Origin: Leptofilum sp041987425
Lineage (GTDB): Bacteria > Chloroflexota > Anaerolineae > Promineifilales > Promineifilaceae
NCBI GenBank assembly: GCA_041987425.1
Contig: JBHIWP010000182.1
Coordinates: 1 to 11,252, forward strand
Length of the DNA stretch: 11,252 nucleotides
Direction of reading: 5' to 3'
A program made the translations under genes and the position numbers. The notes under the pieces are model-generated. The model saw only the letters and a program-made list of their open reading frames with translations. It made no database searches and was not told where the DNA came from. Within the stretch, counting starts at the first letter, position 1; each line of letters starts with the position of its first letter. Below are positions 1 to 6,021 of the stretch, piece after piece.

Positions 1-989
1 GGCACGAGGTAAATGAATGTGGCTGAGTCTAGCTGCAAGCAGCTGCGTTCATCCGCGGTTAGCGTGTTGGCAGGTACGGCCGTTGCCCTCTGTTCTCGAC
101 GCGAAAATAATGAGCTGTCCGCCAGTTGGGGGCACGCTCTTTCTGGCTGGTGGGGGATATATAATTGCCAGCTTTGGAGCTGGGTTGTTTCCCCAGTTTC
201 CTCATTAGACGGACGTGTACGAGAAGAATAGGCAACGGCCGCCTGCCTGCCACCGGTAGCATTGCGGGCTGCCTGACATAAGATATTGTACATTTCAGGG
301 ACTGTTGTTGGGGAGGGGGATAATTGCTGATGGAAGCGGTGCAGCTCCTGAAACTGCCATGTTCTACGCAGCCAGTAGGGTGGGGCAAGCCCCAGATAAT
401 AGGTGAGCGCAGCGCCTAGCGCCGCTACTTGCACCAGGCGCGACAATATTTCGGCCCATGAGGGAAATAAGGCGCTGAGGCCAATGAGTGCCAAAGCCAG
501 GGCGAGGAGTCCGGAGCCAACGGCCGTAAATTGAAGCCGCCTGTGGGTGATGCCCTGCGTAGTCCAGGCGCATTTAATAAAGTTCACCATGGCATAGCCG
601 TTAATCAGCACAAAATAAAGCACAATAGCCAGCGTAAAGCCTAGCTGCAAAACCGATCCCCCTAGGATAAGCACCAGCCAGGAACCAGCCATGGCGGCAA
701 GGGCCCCAAAATTTATCCAGCGCGGTATTGGATGAAAGTATTGGACCAGGCGCAGCAGCAGGTATGGCTGTGCCACAAGCAGCAAAGTACCGCCCATTGT
801 CGGAATGTCCAGATTAAAAAATTCATTTATGAAGCTAGTGGCGGTTACTGCAGCCAACGAGGAAAACATGAGGGCAATGTCGCGCCTGATAGGGTCTCTA
901 AAGCGCACGTACTCAACTATTGACCATAAGCCCAGAAAAACGAAGGCGGCCTGCACAATATAGGTCAGAAGCGTATCGGCTGAAATCAT
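1..989 (-). CDS. Seven-helix membrane sensor protein, N-terminal part (probable histidine kinase or similar signalling protein), cut by left edge
   Basis: The reading frame opens at an ATG (989-987) and has no stop before the window edge, giving about 329 codons. An in-frame TAG at 1016-1014 lies nine codons upstream with no other ATG between, so this start is well fixed, although no good Shine-Dalgarno is seen. Seven hydrophobic stretches are visible at roughly residues 6-28, 38-58, 66-84, 91-109, 113-137, 150-173 and 178-204. After them comes a short helical linker (RRTWQFQELHRFHQQL) and then a GAF-like start (EMYNILCQAARNATGG, followed by AAVAY). This layout of a membrane sensor module followed by GAF is typical of Chloroflexota signalling proteins that end in histidine kinase or diguanylate cyclase domains. 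The output domain lies beyond the edge, so its class is unknown. It follows the RibD-like gene on the same strand after a 92-nt gap that may hold its own promoter. Confidence 0.75.
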   Translation of the reverse strand, partial: MISADTLLTYIVQAAFVFLGLWSIVEYVRFRDPIRRDIALMFSSLAAVTATSFINEFFNLDIPTMGGTLLLVAQPYLLLRLVQYFHPIPRWINFGALAAMAGSWLVLILGGSVLQLGFTLAIVLYFVLINGYAMVNFIKCAWTTQGITHRRLQFTAVGSGLLALALALIGLSALFPSWAEILSRLVQVAALGAALTYYLGLAPPYWLRRTWQFQELHRFHQQLSPSPTTVPEMYNILCQAARNATGGRQAAVAYSSRTRPSNEETGETTQLQSWQLYIPHQPERACPQLADSSLFSRREQRATAVPANTLTADERSCLQLDSATFIYLV

Positions 990-1081
990 ATAAAAATACG
1001 AATTTCTTGGGTTCTAATATTTGTCAACTGGCGTGAGAGATAATTGTTATTGTGACAAACAGAAACTTACCATGGTCGTTG
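990..1081 (-). promoter_or_regulatory. Spacer upstream of the membrane sensor, with inverted repeat and possible -35
   Basis: This AT-rich spacer contains a perfect 7-bp inverted repeat, TTTGTCA (1020-1026) and TGACAAA (1053-1059), separated by 26 bp. On the minus strand the left arm overlaps a consensus -35 hexamer TTGACA (1027-1022). No good -10 is found at 16-18 bp, so the promoter call is weak. The repeat could be an operator for the sensor gene. Confidence 0.25.
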
Positions 1082-1927
1082 CTATGTCCCCTTCCCGCTA
1101 TTTACCAATGGAACGATGTCATATGTTAGCAGGAGTTGCCCCAGGCTGTCTAGTGCCCGTGAGTCATGGTACACGCTATATAGCTGGGCATCGACGGCCG
1201 TTTCCAACAAATCTCCTTCCAAAATGGTTGAAAATGGAGACCCTCCAAGCAAACGGCCTACCTGTGTCAGATAAAGCCGGTTTAGAACGCCGCCACTCAA
1301 GAGGAGGTGCAAAACCTTTGGCCCGGCCGCGGAGTAAATCACCCTGTAGCCCAACTCAGCCATTATTCGCACCATCTTCTCCCCGGAGACAGAACTTTCT
1401 CCAGCAACGTGTAGCTCCCCCGCTTCCGCTTCAATTTCTGCCGCTCGGGTGGGGTCTGGGTTGGCCGTGGTAAAGACGATAACGCGACGGCCGTTTGCCG
1501 TAAGCACTGGGGGGATAGGAAAATCAAGCGAGGCGCTGATGATTGCCAAATCTGGTTGGGGAGTCAGCCCCTCTTCCTCGCGCCAGGCGCGCAGATCTGC
1601 GAATGCCGGATCATCTACCTGCAAGATTTCCTGGGCGCGTCCGTCTGCCCAGTCTCGCAAATAGCGTCCGCTGCTAATGATCAGATCGGCCTGCGCCGCC
1701 AGCTCCTGAAACAGCCGCCAATCTCGGTCATTGGCGATATTTTCCGGCACTTTCAGGCCGGGCTTGGTGGGATGAGGCACGGCGATACGGCCGTCCAGGC
1801 TCACGACAAAGTTGGCGTAAACAAACGGCGCTTTCTGCTGTTGGGCTAACTCACGTAAATTATGGCCGAGGTATAAGGTGTGTAACGGCCGTTCCGCTAC
1901 CGTTGGAAATAGCTGGGTGATTGTCAT
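1082..1927 (-). CDS. RibD C-terminal-domain protein (DHFR-fold NAD(P)H-dependent reductase, stand-alone)
   Basis: The protein matches the reductase half of the bifunctional riboflavin enzyme RibD. Near the N-terminus it has the family motif NFVVSLDGRIA, followed by the nucleotide-binding segment LIISSGRYLRD. Late in the chain come the strand and helix block LGYRVIYSAAGPKVLHLLL and the closing QVGRLLGG. The N-terminal deaminase domain with its zinc ligands is absent, so this is a single-domain protein of about 281 residues. Stand-alone RibD_C proteins reduce pteridine, pyrimidine or other substrates, and many are not riboflavin enzymes. The usual EGGP motif reads SAAGP here, which argues against a textbook RibD. 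I prefer the ATG at 1927, which lies 8 nt after AAGGA; an ATG two codons upstream (1933) sits too close to it. The gene follows the DHOD-like gene by about 80 nt, and the physiological substrate is unknown. Confidence 0.8.
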   Translation of the reverse strand: MTITQLFPTVAERPLHTLYLGHNLRELAQQQKAPFVYANFVVSLDGRIAVPHPTKPGLKVPENIANDRDWRLFQELAAQADLIISSGRYLRDWADGRAQEILQVDDPAFADLRAWREEEGLTPQPDLAIISASLDFPIPPVLTANGRRVIVFTTANPDPTRAAEIEAEAGELHVAGESSVSGEKMVRIMAELGYRVIYSAAGPKVLHLLLSGGVLNRLYLTQVGRLLGGSPFSTILEGDLLETAVDAQLYSVYHDSRALDSLGQLLLTYDIVPLVNSGKGT

Positions 1928-1985
1928 TGGCATATTCCTTACTCCCAGCGAATGATATCACTTTGGGCAAAAATATGTCCAACTT

Positions 1986-1995
1986 CAAACGTTTG
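1986..1995. other. 10-bp perfect palindrome in the DHOD-like / RibD-like spacer
   Basis: CAAACGTTTG is perfectly self-complementary and lies in the roughly 80-nt gap between the two co-directional genes. It may be an operator or chance. No convincing promoter was found next to it. Confidence 0.2.
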
Positions 1996-2007
1996 GCTAT
2001 CGTGTGC

Positions 2008-3036
2008 TCAGGGGGTTACGGCCGTTTTTGCTTCGTCGTCTGCACTGTAGCTGCTAAGGACATTCATATAGTTGGCCCGTTCTAAGGCAGCTGCATCGCC
2101 ACCAGCTCCCTGCCGCAGGCAACCCTGAATTTCCTGAATAGATTCGTATCCCTGCTGCTCCAGCCATACCTCCAAATCGGTCAGGACGGTGCTCAGGTAA
2201 TCAACTCCATTCTTTAACAACGCCGAAGTCATCATCGCCACCCTGGAGCCAGCCATCAAACATTTAATGACATCTTCAGCCGTGTGAACACCGCCCGTTA
2301 CCGCCAGATCGGCCTTAATTTGATCGGCCAACAGGGCGACCCAGCGCAGGCGCAGCCGTAGTTCAGTCGAATCGCTCAGCGCGAGGCTGGGAACCACAGT
2401 TTGGGTTTCAATATCAAAGTCCGGCTGGTAAAAACGATTGAACAGCACCAGCCCCTTTGCGCCTGCCCTAGCCAGTCGCCGGGCCATGTTGGCCGGTGCG
2501 CTTAAGAAAGGGCTCAACTTAACGGCAACCGGGATCGACTTTACCGTGGCGGTAACTTCCTGTACCAGGCTTAGATACATCTCCTCTACCTCAGAGCCAG
2601 AGATAACAGGTCGGGTGGCCAGGTAATAAACATTCAACTCTAGCGCATCTGCCTCGCAGGCTTCCAAGATGCGGGCATACCGCGCCCAACCGCCTTTACT
2701 GTAGGCGTTTAGGCTGGCAATAACGGGAATGTTTAGAGCTTTTTTGGCCTCGTACAGGTGAGCTACATAACCGTTTACTCCCTGATTGTACCCTTCCATC
2801 TGTGGAATGTGTTGCAGGGCATCTGGAAGCCAGTTCTGCTGCTCAGGCAGGTAGGGCGAGAGGCGCATATCGTCAATTCTCACCTGTTCTTCAAACAGTG
2901 AGGGCAGCACAACGGCCGCTGCGCCCGCCTGTTCAATTTGCCGTAAACTGTCTATATCACCAGACAGAGGGGAAGCTGAAGCCACCAATGGATTTTTCAA
3001 AGGGATGCCAAGATAAGTTGTAGTTAAATCGATCAT
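2008..3036 (-). CDS. Dihydroorotate dehydrogenase-like FMN protein (not a canonical PyrD)
   Basis: This is a 342-residue TIM-barrel flavoprotein of the dihydroorotate-dehydrogenase-like group. Visible barrel features are the N-terminal strand YLGIPLKNPLVASASPLSG (residues 8-26), the FMN-side KLSP (173-176), and the phosphate-binding end VTGGV (246-250) with AGSRVAMMTSALL (262-274). Where true class 1 enzymes carry NLSCPN with the catalytic Cys, this protein reads ELNVYYLATRP (133-143), so the catalytic base is missing. It is therefore unlikely to oxidise dihydroorotate, and its substrate is not known. In other genomes such proteins can sit near pyruvate:ferredoxin/flavodoxin oxidoreductase genes; that is recollection, not seen here. 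The start at 3036 is chosen because GGAG lies 6 nt upstream and the family N-terminus is MIDL. A start 18 codons earlier would add sequence overlapping the hairpin between the genes. It lies 66 nt downstream of focA. Confidence 0.85.
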   Translation of the reverse strand: MIDLTTTYLGIPLKNPLVASASPLSGDIDSLRQIEQAGAAAVVLPSLFEEQVRIDDMRLSPYLPEQQNWLPDALQHIPQMEGYNQGVNGYVAHLYEAKKALNIPVIASLNAYSKGGWARYARILEACEADALELNVYYLATRPVISGSEVEEMYLSLVQEVTATVKSIPVAVKLSPFLSAPANMARRLARAGAKGLVLFNRFYQPDFDIETQTVVPSLALSDSTELRLRLRWVALLADQIKADLAVTGGVHTAEDVIKCLMAGSRVAMMTSALLKNGVDYLSTVLTDLEVWLEQQGYESIQEIQGCLRQGAGGDAAALERANYMNVLSSYSADDEAKTAVTP

Positions 3037-3052
3037 TTTCATCTCCAAATGC

Positions 3053-3079
3053 TCGTCTAATAGCGTTATGAATAGACGA
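3053..3079 (-). other. Hairpin between focA and the DHOD-like gene
   Basis: A perfect 7-bp inverted repeat, TCGTCTA (3053-3059) and TAGACGA (3073-3079), encloses a 13-nt loop. In the transcript it would form a hairpin between the focA stop and the ribosome binding site of the DHOD-like gene. There is no U-tract, so a processing or stabilising element is more likely than a terminator. Chance cannot be excluded. Confidence 0.35.
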
Positions 3080-3102
3080 CTCGGTTCCAAATATGCGAAT
3101 CA

Positions 3103-4008
3103 TTAGCGTGCTTCCAGCACCTGCTCTGCTGTTTTGCTTTCACCAGTCTCGCGTTGTAGCGGCCGCAAGTAAATGAACCAGTAGACTAACCCAACCATTA
3201 CCGCCCCACCGATAATGTTGCCAATGGTCACCGGCAGCAAGTTGGCAAAGATAAAATTGCCCCAGGTCAGATTTGCATATTCAGCAGCTTCAAATGTCAG
3301 CCCAGCACCCCAGATCGGCGCATTGGCTCCAGCCTTTATAAACAGCCCGGCGGGAATGAAATACATGTTGGCGATGCTGTGTTCAAAGCCAGCGGCGACA
3401 AAGGCTGTAATGGGAAAGATAATAGCCAAAATCTTGTCGGTTGTAGTGCGCGCGCTCATGCATAGCCAGACTGCCAGGCAAACCAGTGCATTGCAAAAAA
3501 TGCCCAAAACGATTGCTTGCCCAAAGCCCAGGTTGACTTTAGCATTGGCGATGTTGAGGGCATTTAGGCCCACAGCGCCGTTGCCGAAGGCATACTGGCC
3601 GCTCAAGAAGATACCAGCGGCCGTTAATAACGACCCCACGAAATTGCCCAGGTAAACGATCATCCAGTTGCGCAGCAGATTGCCAGTTGAAACCTTGCCG
3701 CTGGCCCAGGCCATTACAATCAGATTATTGCCCGTAAACAGTTCGGCCCCGGCTACAACTACCAGAATAAGCCCCAGACAAAAGACCAGGCCCCCGGCCA
3801 GCTTCACCAACCCAAAGGGTAACTCTCCGCCGCCGCCTGTGGTGACGGTGGTGGCAAACACGGCCCCCAGGGCAATAAAAGCGCCCGCCAAGACCGCCAG
3901 CACAAACATGCGCCAGAAACCTAGATTGGCCTTGGCTACACCGGCGTCCGCTGCCTTGTCGGCCATGGCTGACGGCAGCAGAGCATCAAATGAAAGCGTG
4001 TTGTTCAT
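3103..4008 (-). CDS. focA: Formate/nitrite transporter family channel (FocA/NirC type)
   Basis: This 301-residue inner-membrane channel belongs to the FNT family, whose members form pentamers that pass formate, nitrite or related small anions. Six hydrophobic segments are visible. Family signatures are GAELFTGNNLIV (residues 87-98), the broken helix that lines the pore, NWMIVYLGNFVGS (114-126), FCNALVCLAVWLC (171-183), GFEHSIANMYFIPAG (207-221) with the conserved pore His at 210, and NLLPVTIGNIIGG (256-268). Length is normal for the family. The start is well supported by AAGGAG 6 nt upstream. The gene heads a minus-strand run with the DHOD-like and RibD-like genes. The sequence alone does not separate formate from nitrite specificity, so the symbol is a family label. 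A leader of about 270 nt precedes it, which hints at regulated expression. Confidence 0.9.
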   Translation of the reverse strand: MNNTLSFDALLPSAMADKAADAGVAKANLGFWRMFVLAVLAGAFIALGAVFATTVTTGGGGELPFGLVKLAGGLVFCLGLILVVVAGAELFTGNNLIVMAWASGKVSTGNLLRNWMIVYLGNFVGSLLTAAGIFLSGQYAFGNGAVGLNALNIANAKVNLGFGQAIVLGIFCNALVCLAVWLCMSARTTTDKILAIIFPITAFVAAGFEHSIANMYFIPAGLFIKAGANAPIWGAGLTFEAAEYANLTWGNFIFANLLPVTIGNIIGGAVMVGLVYWFIYLRPLQRETGESKTAEQVLEAR

Positions 4009-4281
4009 TGGGTTCTCCTTCCGGTAGCTGCGCTATATTCTCTATCTTGACTGCACAGACCTTTTCTCAGCAAGCTCATAGATGGAAACGGCCTGTTTTG
4101 ACAGTGACAAGCCTCACCGCTGAGGATGATAAACCTCACCCAAATAGTTCTTTCTCCTTTTTGAAATTTACCTTTCAGAGATACCGATACCATAATAGAA
4201 AGATATTACGGTCGATAGTGCTGAATATCTGGTATATCACGTGACAATCATAACAATCGCCTGATAAAGCTAAGGTCATAT
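4009..4281 (-). promoter_or_regulatory. focA upstream leader with alternative-pairing repeat
   Basis: This 273-nt stretch between the focA start and the aldo/keto reductase remnant has no believable gene. A 62-codon frame that would overlap the focA start codon shows no homology that I recognise. On the minus strand two copies of GGTGAGG (plus positions 4134-4140 and 4112-4118) flank a CCTCA (4125-4121). The CCTCA can pair with either copy, giving two mutually exclusive 5-bp stems with 8-nt and 4-nt loops. Nearby, TTGACAGTGACAA (4098-4110) is a near-perfect 13-bp palindrome with one mismatched pair, a possible operator. No clear -35/-10 pair was found. Confidence 0.35.
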
Positions 4282-4389
4282 CTAATATCGGTGGCCGACA
4301 ACGGTGATGTTGGCCATGGCTTCTCTGATTTCGCTGAGATCGTCTGCGGTCAATTCGATGTGAACTGCACCAAGATTATCATCCAGAGA
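4282..4389 (-). pseudogene. Aldo/keto reductase C-terminal remnant
   Basis: The minus-strand frame ending at the TAG in 4284-4282 encodes LDDNLGAVHIELTADDL followed by SEIREAMANITVVGHRY. This is the hallmark C-terminal tail of aldo/keto reductases (compare the usual LEENLGAVDVELTPDDL ... ITVQGERY). Only about 34 codons remain of a family normally 300-340 residues long, and the catalytic Asp/Tyr/Lys/His region is gone. Homology stops abruptly near 4386-4392, exactly where AraC homology begins on the opposite strand. The frame stays open by chance to about 4467, but that part is antisense to the AraC remnant and is not AKR-like. It is a dead fragment left by a deletion. Confidence 0.75.
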
Positions 4390-4888
4390 GCTGCTGGATG
4401 CGGTTGTCAGGCTTGTTCGGCTTGTTGATTCTCCATCTGAAGCACGGATTATTATGCCACTTGTCAAGCGCGAAATTATCTATCGGCTTCTGACGAGCGA
4501 ACAGGGAAGCAGATTGTGTCATTTGACTGTTTCCGGCGGCTATGTGTCCAACATAGCCAAGGCGGTGGAGCGAATTCGTCACGATTTCAATCAAACGCTT
4601 CGCATTGAAGATATAGCACAAGATCTCGGCATGAGCACCTCTAGTTTTTACCAACATTTTAAGTCCGTTACGGCAATGAGCCCCTTGCAATTCCAAAAGC
4701 AGCTGCGGCTACAGGAAGCGCGACGTCTGATGCTGGGTGAAGACCTGGACGCGACCAGCGCCGCCTATCGCGCGGGCTACAATGACAGCTCTCACTTCAG
4801 TCGAGAATACAAGAGTGTCTTTGGCGAACCGCCCATTCGCGACGTGGAACGGCTGCGGGAAACTACAAGTGCCAGCTTCGGTCTGTGA
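4388..4888 (+). pseudogene. AraC-family transcriptional regulator, N-terminally truncated
   Basis: AraC homology begins at about 4388 (ELLDAVVRLVRLVDSP), continues through MPLVKREIIYRLLTSEQG and covers the complete two-helix-turn-helix DNA-binding domain. The first HTH is around LRIEDIAQDLGMSTSSFYQHF; then come VTAMSPLQFQKQLRLQEARR and the second HTH around ATSAAYRAGYNDSSHFSREY, ending FGEPPIRDV. The full family, with an AraC_N cupin-like sensor domain, is near 300 residues, so about half is missing. An in-frame TGA lies at 4361-4363 inside the AKR fragment. The first ATG (4454) would give 144 residues but has no good Shine-Dalgarno. It is most likely a pseudogene, though an unregulated DNA-binding domain could still be made. 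It is the only plus-strand coding remnant, and it converges on the recombinase gene. Confidence 0.75.
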
Positions 4889-4920
4889 GCCAGTTAGAAG
4901 TTGGTGAACAGATGCACCGG

Positions 4921-5886
4921 CTACTTTCGATTTCGATAGGGAATGTGTAGCAGTGCCGCGGCTTTATGCTTTGCCTGCTGGCCTCGACGATCGTAACGGC
5001 TGGTGGTGGCCGGGCTAGCATGGCCAGCCATCTTTTGCACGGTGACAATATCGGCGCCAGCGTCGAGCAGGTCACCCACAAAAGTGCGACGAAAATCGTG
5101 TGGGGAGAGATTTTTCACACCCGCTTCTTTGGCCCGCTTGCGCAGCATGTTGTAGACGGCCTGGTCGGTGAGACGGCCGTTTTGGTTGCGATTGCCTAAT
5201 CCCCAAAACAGCGGACCGGCCGCTTCCCCCCGAATCGCCAGCCAGTCGGCCAGGGCCAGCGCCGCATTGCCCAAGGGCACAGCGCGCTGCTTATTGCCTT
5301 TGCCTCGCACAAGCAGTTCATTTTCTTGCTTTACATAATGCGCCAGATCGAGTGCTACCAGCTCAGCTCGCCGCAGCCCGCAGCCGTACAGCAGCGTGAT
5401 AATCGCCGCATCGCGGATGCCAAGAGGGGTGGGGGGGCACACGTGAAGCAATCCGATTAGCTCACCGGCGGCCAGGGAACGGCCGCTGGGCAATGTTTCA
5501 CCACGAACGCTCTCCACGCTGGCCGCTTTTTGATATGCCTCAGCCGTCATCAGACCCAATTTCCAGGCGGCCTTCAGCACGCCGCGCAGCGCCGACAGCA
5601 TGCGGTTGGCAGTAGTGTGGGCATATTGTTCCGCCAGGGCACTGCGCAATATTTGTGTATGTTGAAAGCGCAGCTGGTGCCAGGGCACATCCCAGCAGGT
5701 TGCTTCGGGATTACCCAGGCCAAGTTGGGCCATTGTGTCTAAGGCAGCGGCCATTGTGCGCCGTGAGCTGGGGCTAAGCCCGGCCAGGTACACAGCGACC
5801 GGATGATCTTGCAGCTCAGCACCGGCTAATGCAGCGTCAAGGGCGTTTATACGGTCATTTCGGTCCAAGGGTGTTAGTTGTGTCAT
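4921..5886 (-). CDS. Tyrosine recombinase/integrase (XerC/XerD-like)
   Basis: This complete 321-residue site-specific recombinase has an N-terminal SAM-like core-binding domain (about 25-125) and a catalytic domain (about 135-315). All catalytic residues are present: Arg172 in GCGLRRAEL, Lys196 in RGKGNKQRAVPL, His263 and Arg266 in SPHDFRRTF, His289 in AGHAS, and the nucleophile Tyr298 in SRYDRRG. The length and layout fit the XerC/XerD group. Nothing here decides between chromosome-dimer resolution and integration, and no dif-like site was found. The start ATG at 5886 gives the family-typical N-terminus. A -35/-10 pair lies upstream with an inverted repeat at the predicted transcription start, suggesting its own regulated promoter. 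It converges on the AraC remnant and follows the methyltransferase gene by 135 nt. Its proximity to the deletion scar is suggestive only. Confidence 0.92.
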   Translation of the reverse strand: MTQLTPLDRNDRINALDAALAGAELQDHPVAVYLAGLSPSSRRTMAAALDTMAQLGLGNPEATCWDVPWHQLRFQHTQILRSALAEQYAHTTANRMLSALRGVLKAAWKLGLMTAEAYQKAASVESVRGETLPSGRSLAAGELIGLLHVCPPTPLGIRDAAIITLLYGCGLRRAELVALDLAHYVKQENELLVRGKGNKQRAVPLGNAALALADWLAIRGEAAGPLFWGLGNRNQNGRLTDQAVYNMLRKRAKEAGVKNLSPHDFRRTFVGDLLDAGADIVTVQKMAGHASPATTSRYDRRGQQAKHKAAALLHIPYRNRK

Positions 5887-5897
5887 CTTTCTACTCT

Positions 5898-5929
5898 CTA
5901 GTTTTGAAAATGTTTATTTCCATAACTAG
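5898..5929. repeat. Inverted repeat at the recombinase transcription start (operator or recombinase site)
   Basis: Arms CTAGTTTTG (5898-5906) and CATAACTAG (5921-5929) match as inverted copies at 8 of 9 positions around a 14-bp AT-rich centre. The element overlaps the expected start of transcription of the recombinase gene, 12 nt upstream of its start codon. That placement suits an autoregulatory operator. A recombination core for the enzyme is also possible, although its 14-bp centre is longer than the usual 6-8 bp. Confidence 0.45.
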
Positions 5930-5930
5930 A

Positions 5931-5959
5931 AAAATAGCAGAAAAACGATGTTATGTCAA
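5931..5959 (-). promoter_or_regulatory. Sigma-70-like promoter for the tyrosine recombinase
   Basis: On the minus strand there is a perfect -35 TTGACA (5959-5954), an exact 17-bp spacer and TATTTT (5936-5931) as -10, matching 4 of 6 consensus bases. The predicted start of transcription is near 5924, about 40 nt before the recombinase ATG. This is the clearest promoter in the window. Confidence 0.55.
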
Positions 5960-5969
5960 GCCTTTGTCG

Positions 5970-6019
5970 GCCAGATGGCTGAGGACGGCTGGCTTTTACA
6001 GACAGGTCTGCCAGATTGC
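5970..6019. other. Spacer between methyltransferase and recombinase: short hairpin and direct repeat
   Basis: The spacer holds a compact palindrome CAGAC-AG-GTCTG (5999-6010) and two near-identical 10-mers, GCCAGATGGC (5970-5979) and GCCAGATTGC (6010-6019), 40 bp apart. There is no U-tract on the minus strand, so neither is a clear terminator for the methyltransferase gene. Confidence 0.25.
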
Positions 6020-6021
6020 GT

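Noticed and set aside
1..8. The first eight bases GGCACGAG match a classic cDNA-library linker.
   Set aside because: The membrane sensor frame reads straight through them, and an 8-base match at a window edge can be chance.
59..573. Minus-strand frames of 109 and 69 codons in the first 600 bases.
   Set aside because: They are out of frame with the membrane sensor, whose seven hydrophobic segments and GAF-like start give much stronger evidence.
4005..4193. A 62-codon minus-strand frame in the focA leader, overlapping the focA start by ATGA.
   Set aside because: It has no recognisable homology, and its codon use and composition are not protein-like. The leader is better read as non-coding.
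4379..4696. A 105-codon minus-strand frame antisense to the AraC remnant.
   Set aside because: It lies entirely over clear AraC homology on the plus strand and has no family features.
4921..5886. Integrative element or phage carrying the recombinase.
   Set aside because: No att-like direct repeats, tRNA gene, replication, conjugation or phage genes are seen in the window. The neighbours are metabolic genes on the same strand.
5934..5961. Possible dif-like site near the recombinase (TTATGTCAA resembles the XerD half-site TTATGTTAA).
   Set aside because: The other half shows no match to a XerC arm, and the TGTCAA part is better explained as the -35 hexamer of the recombinase promoter.
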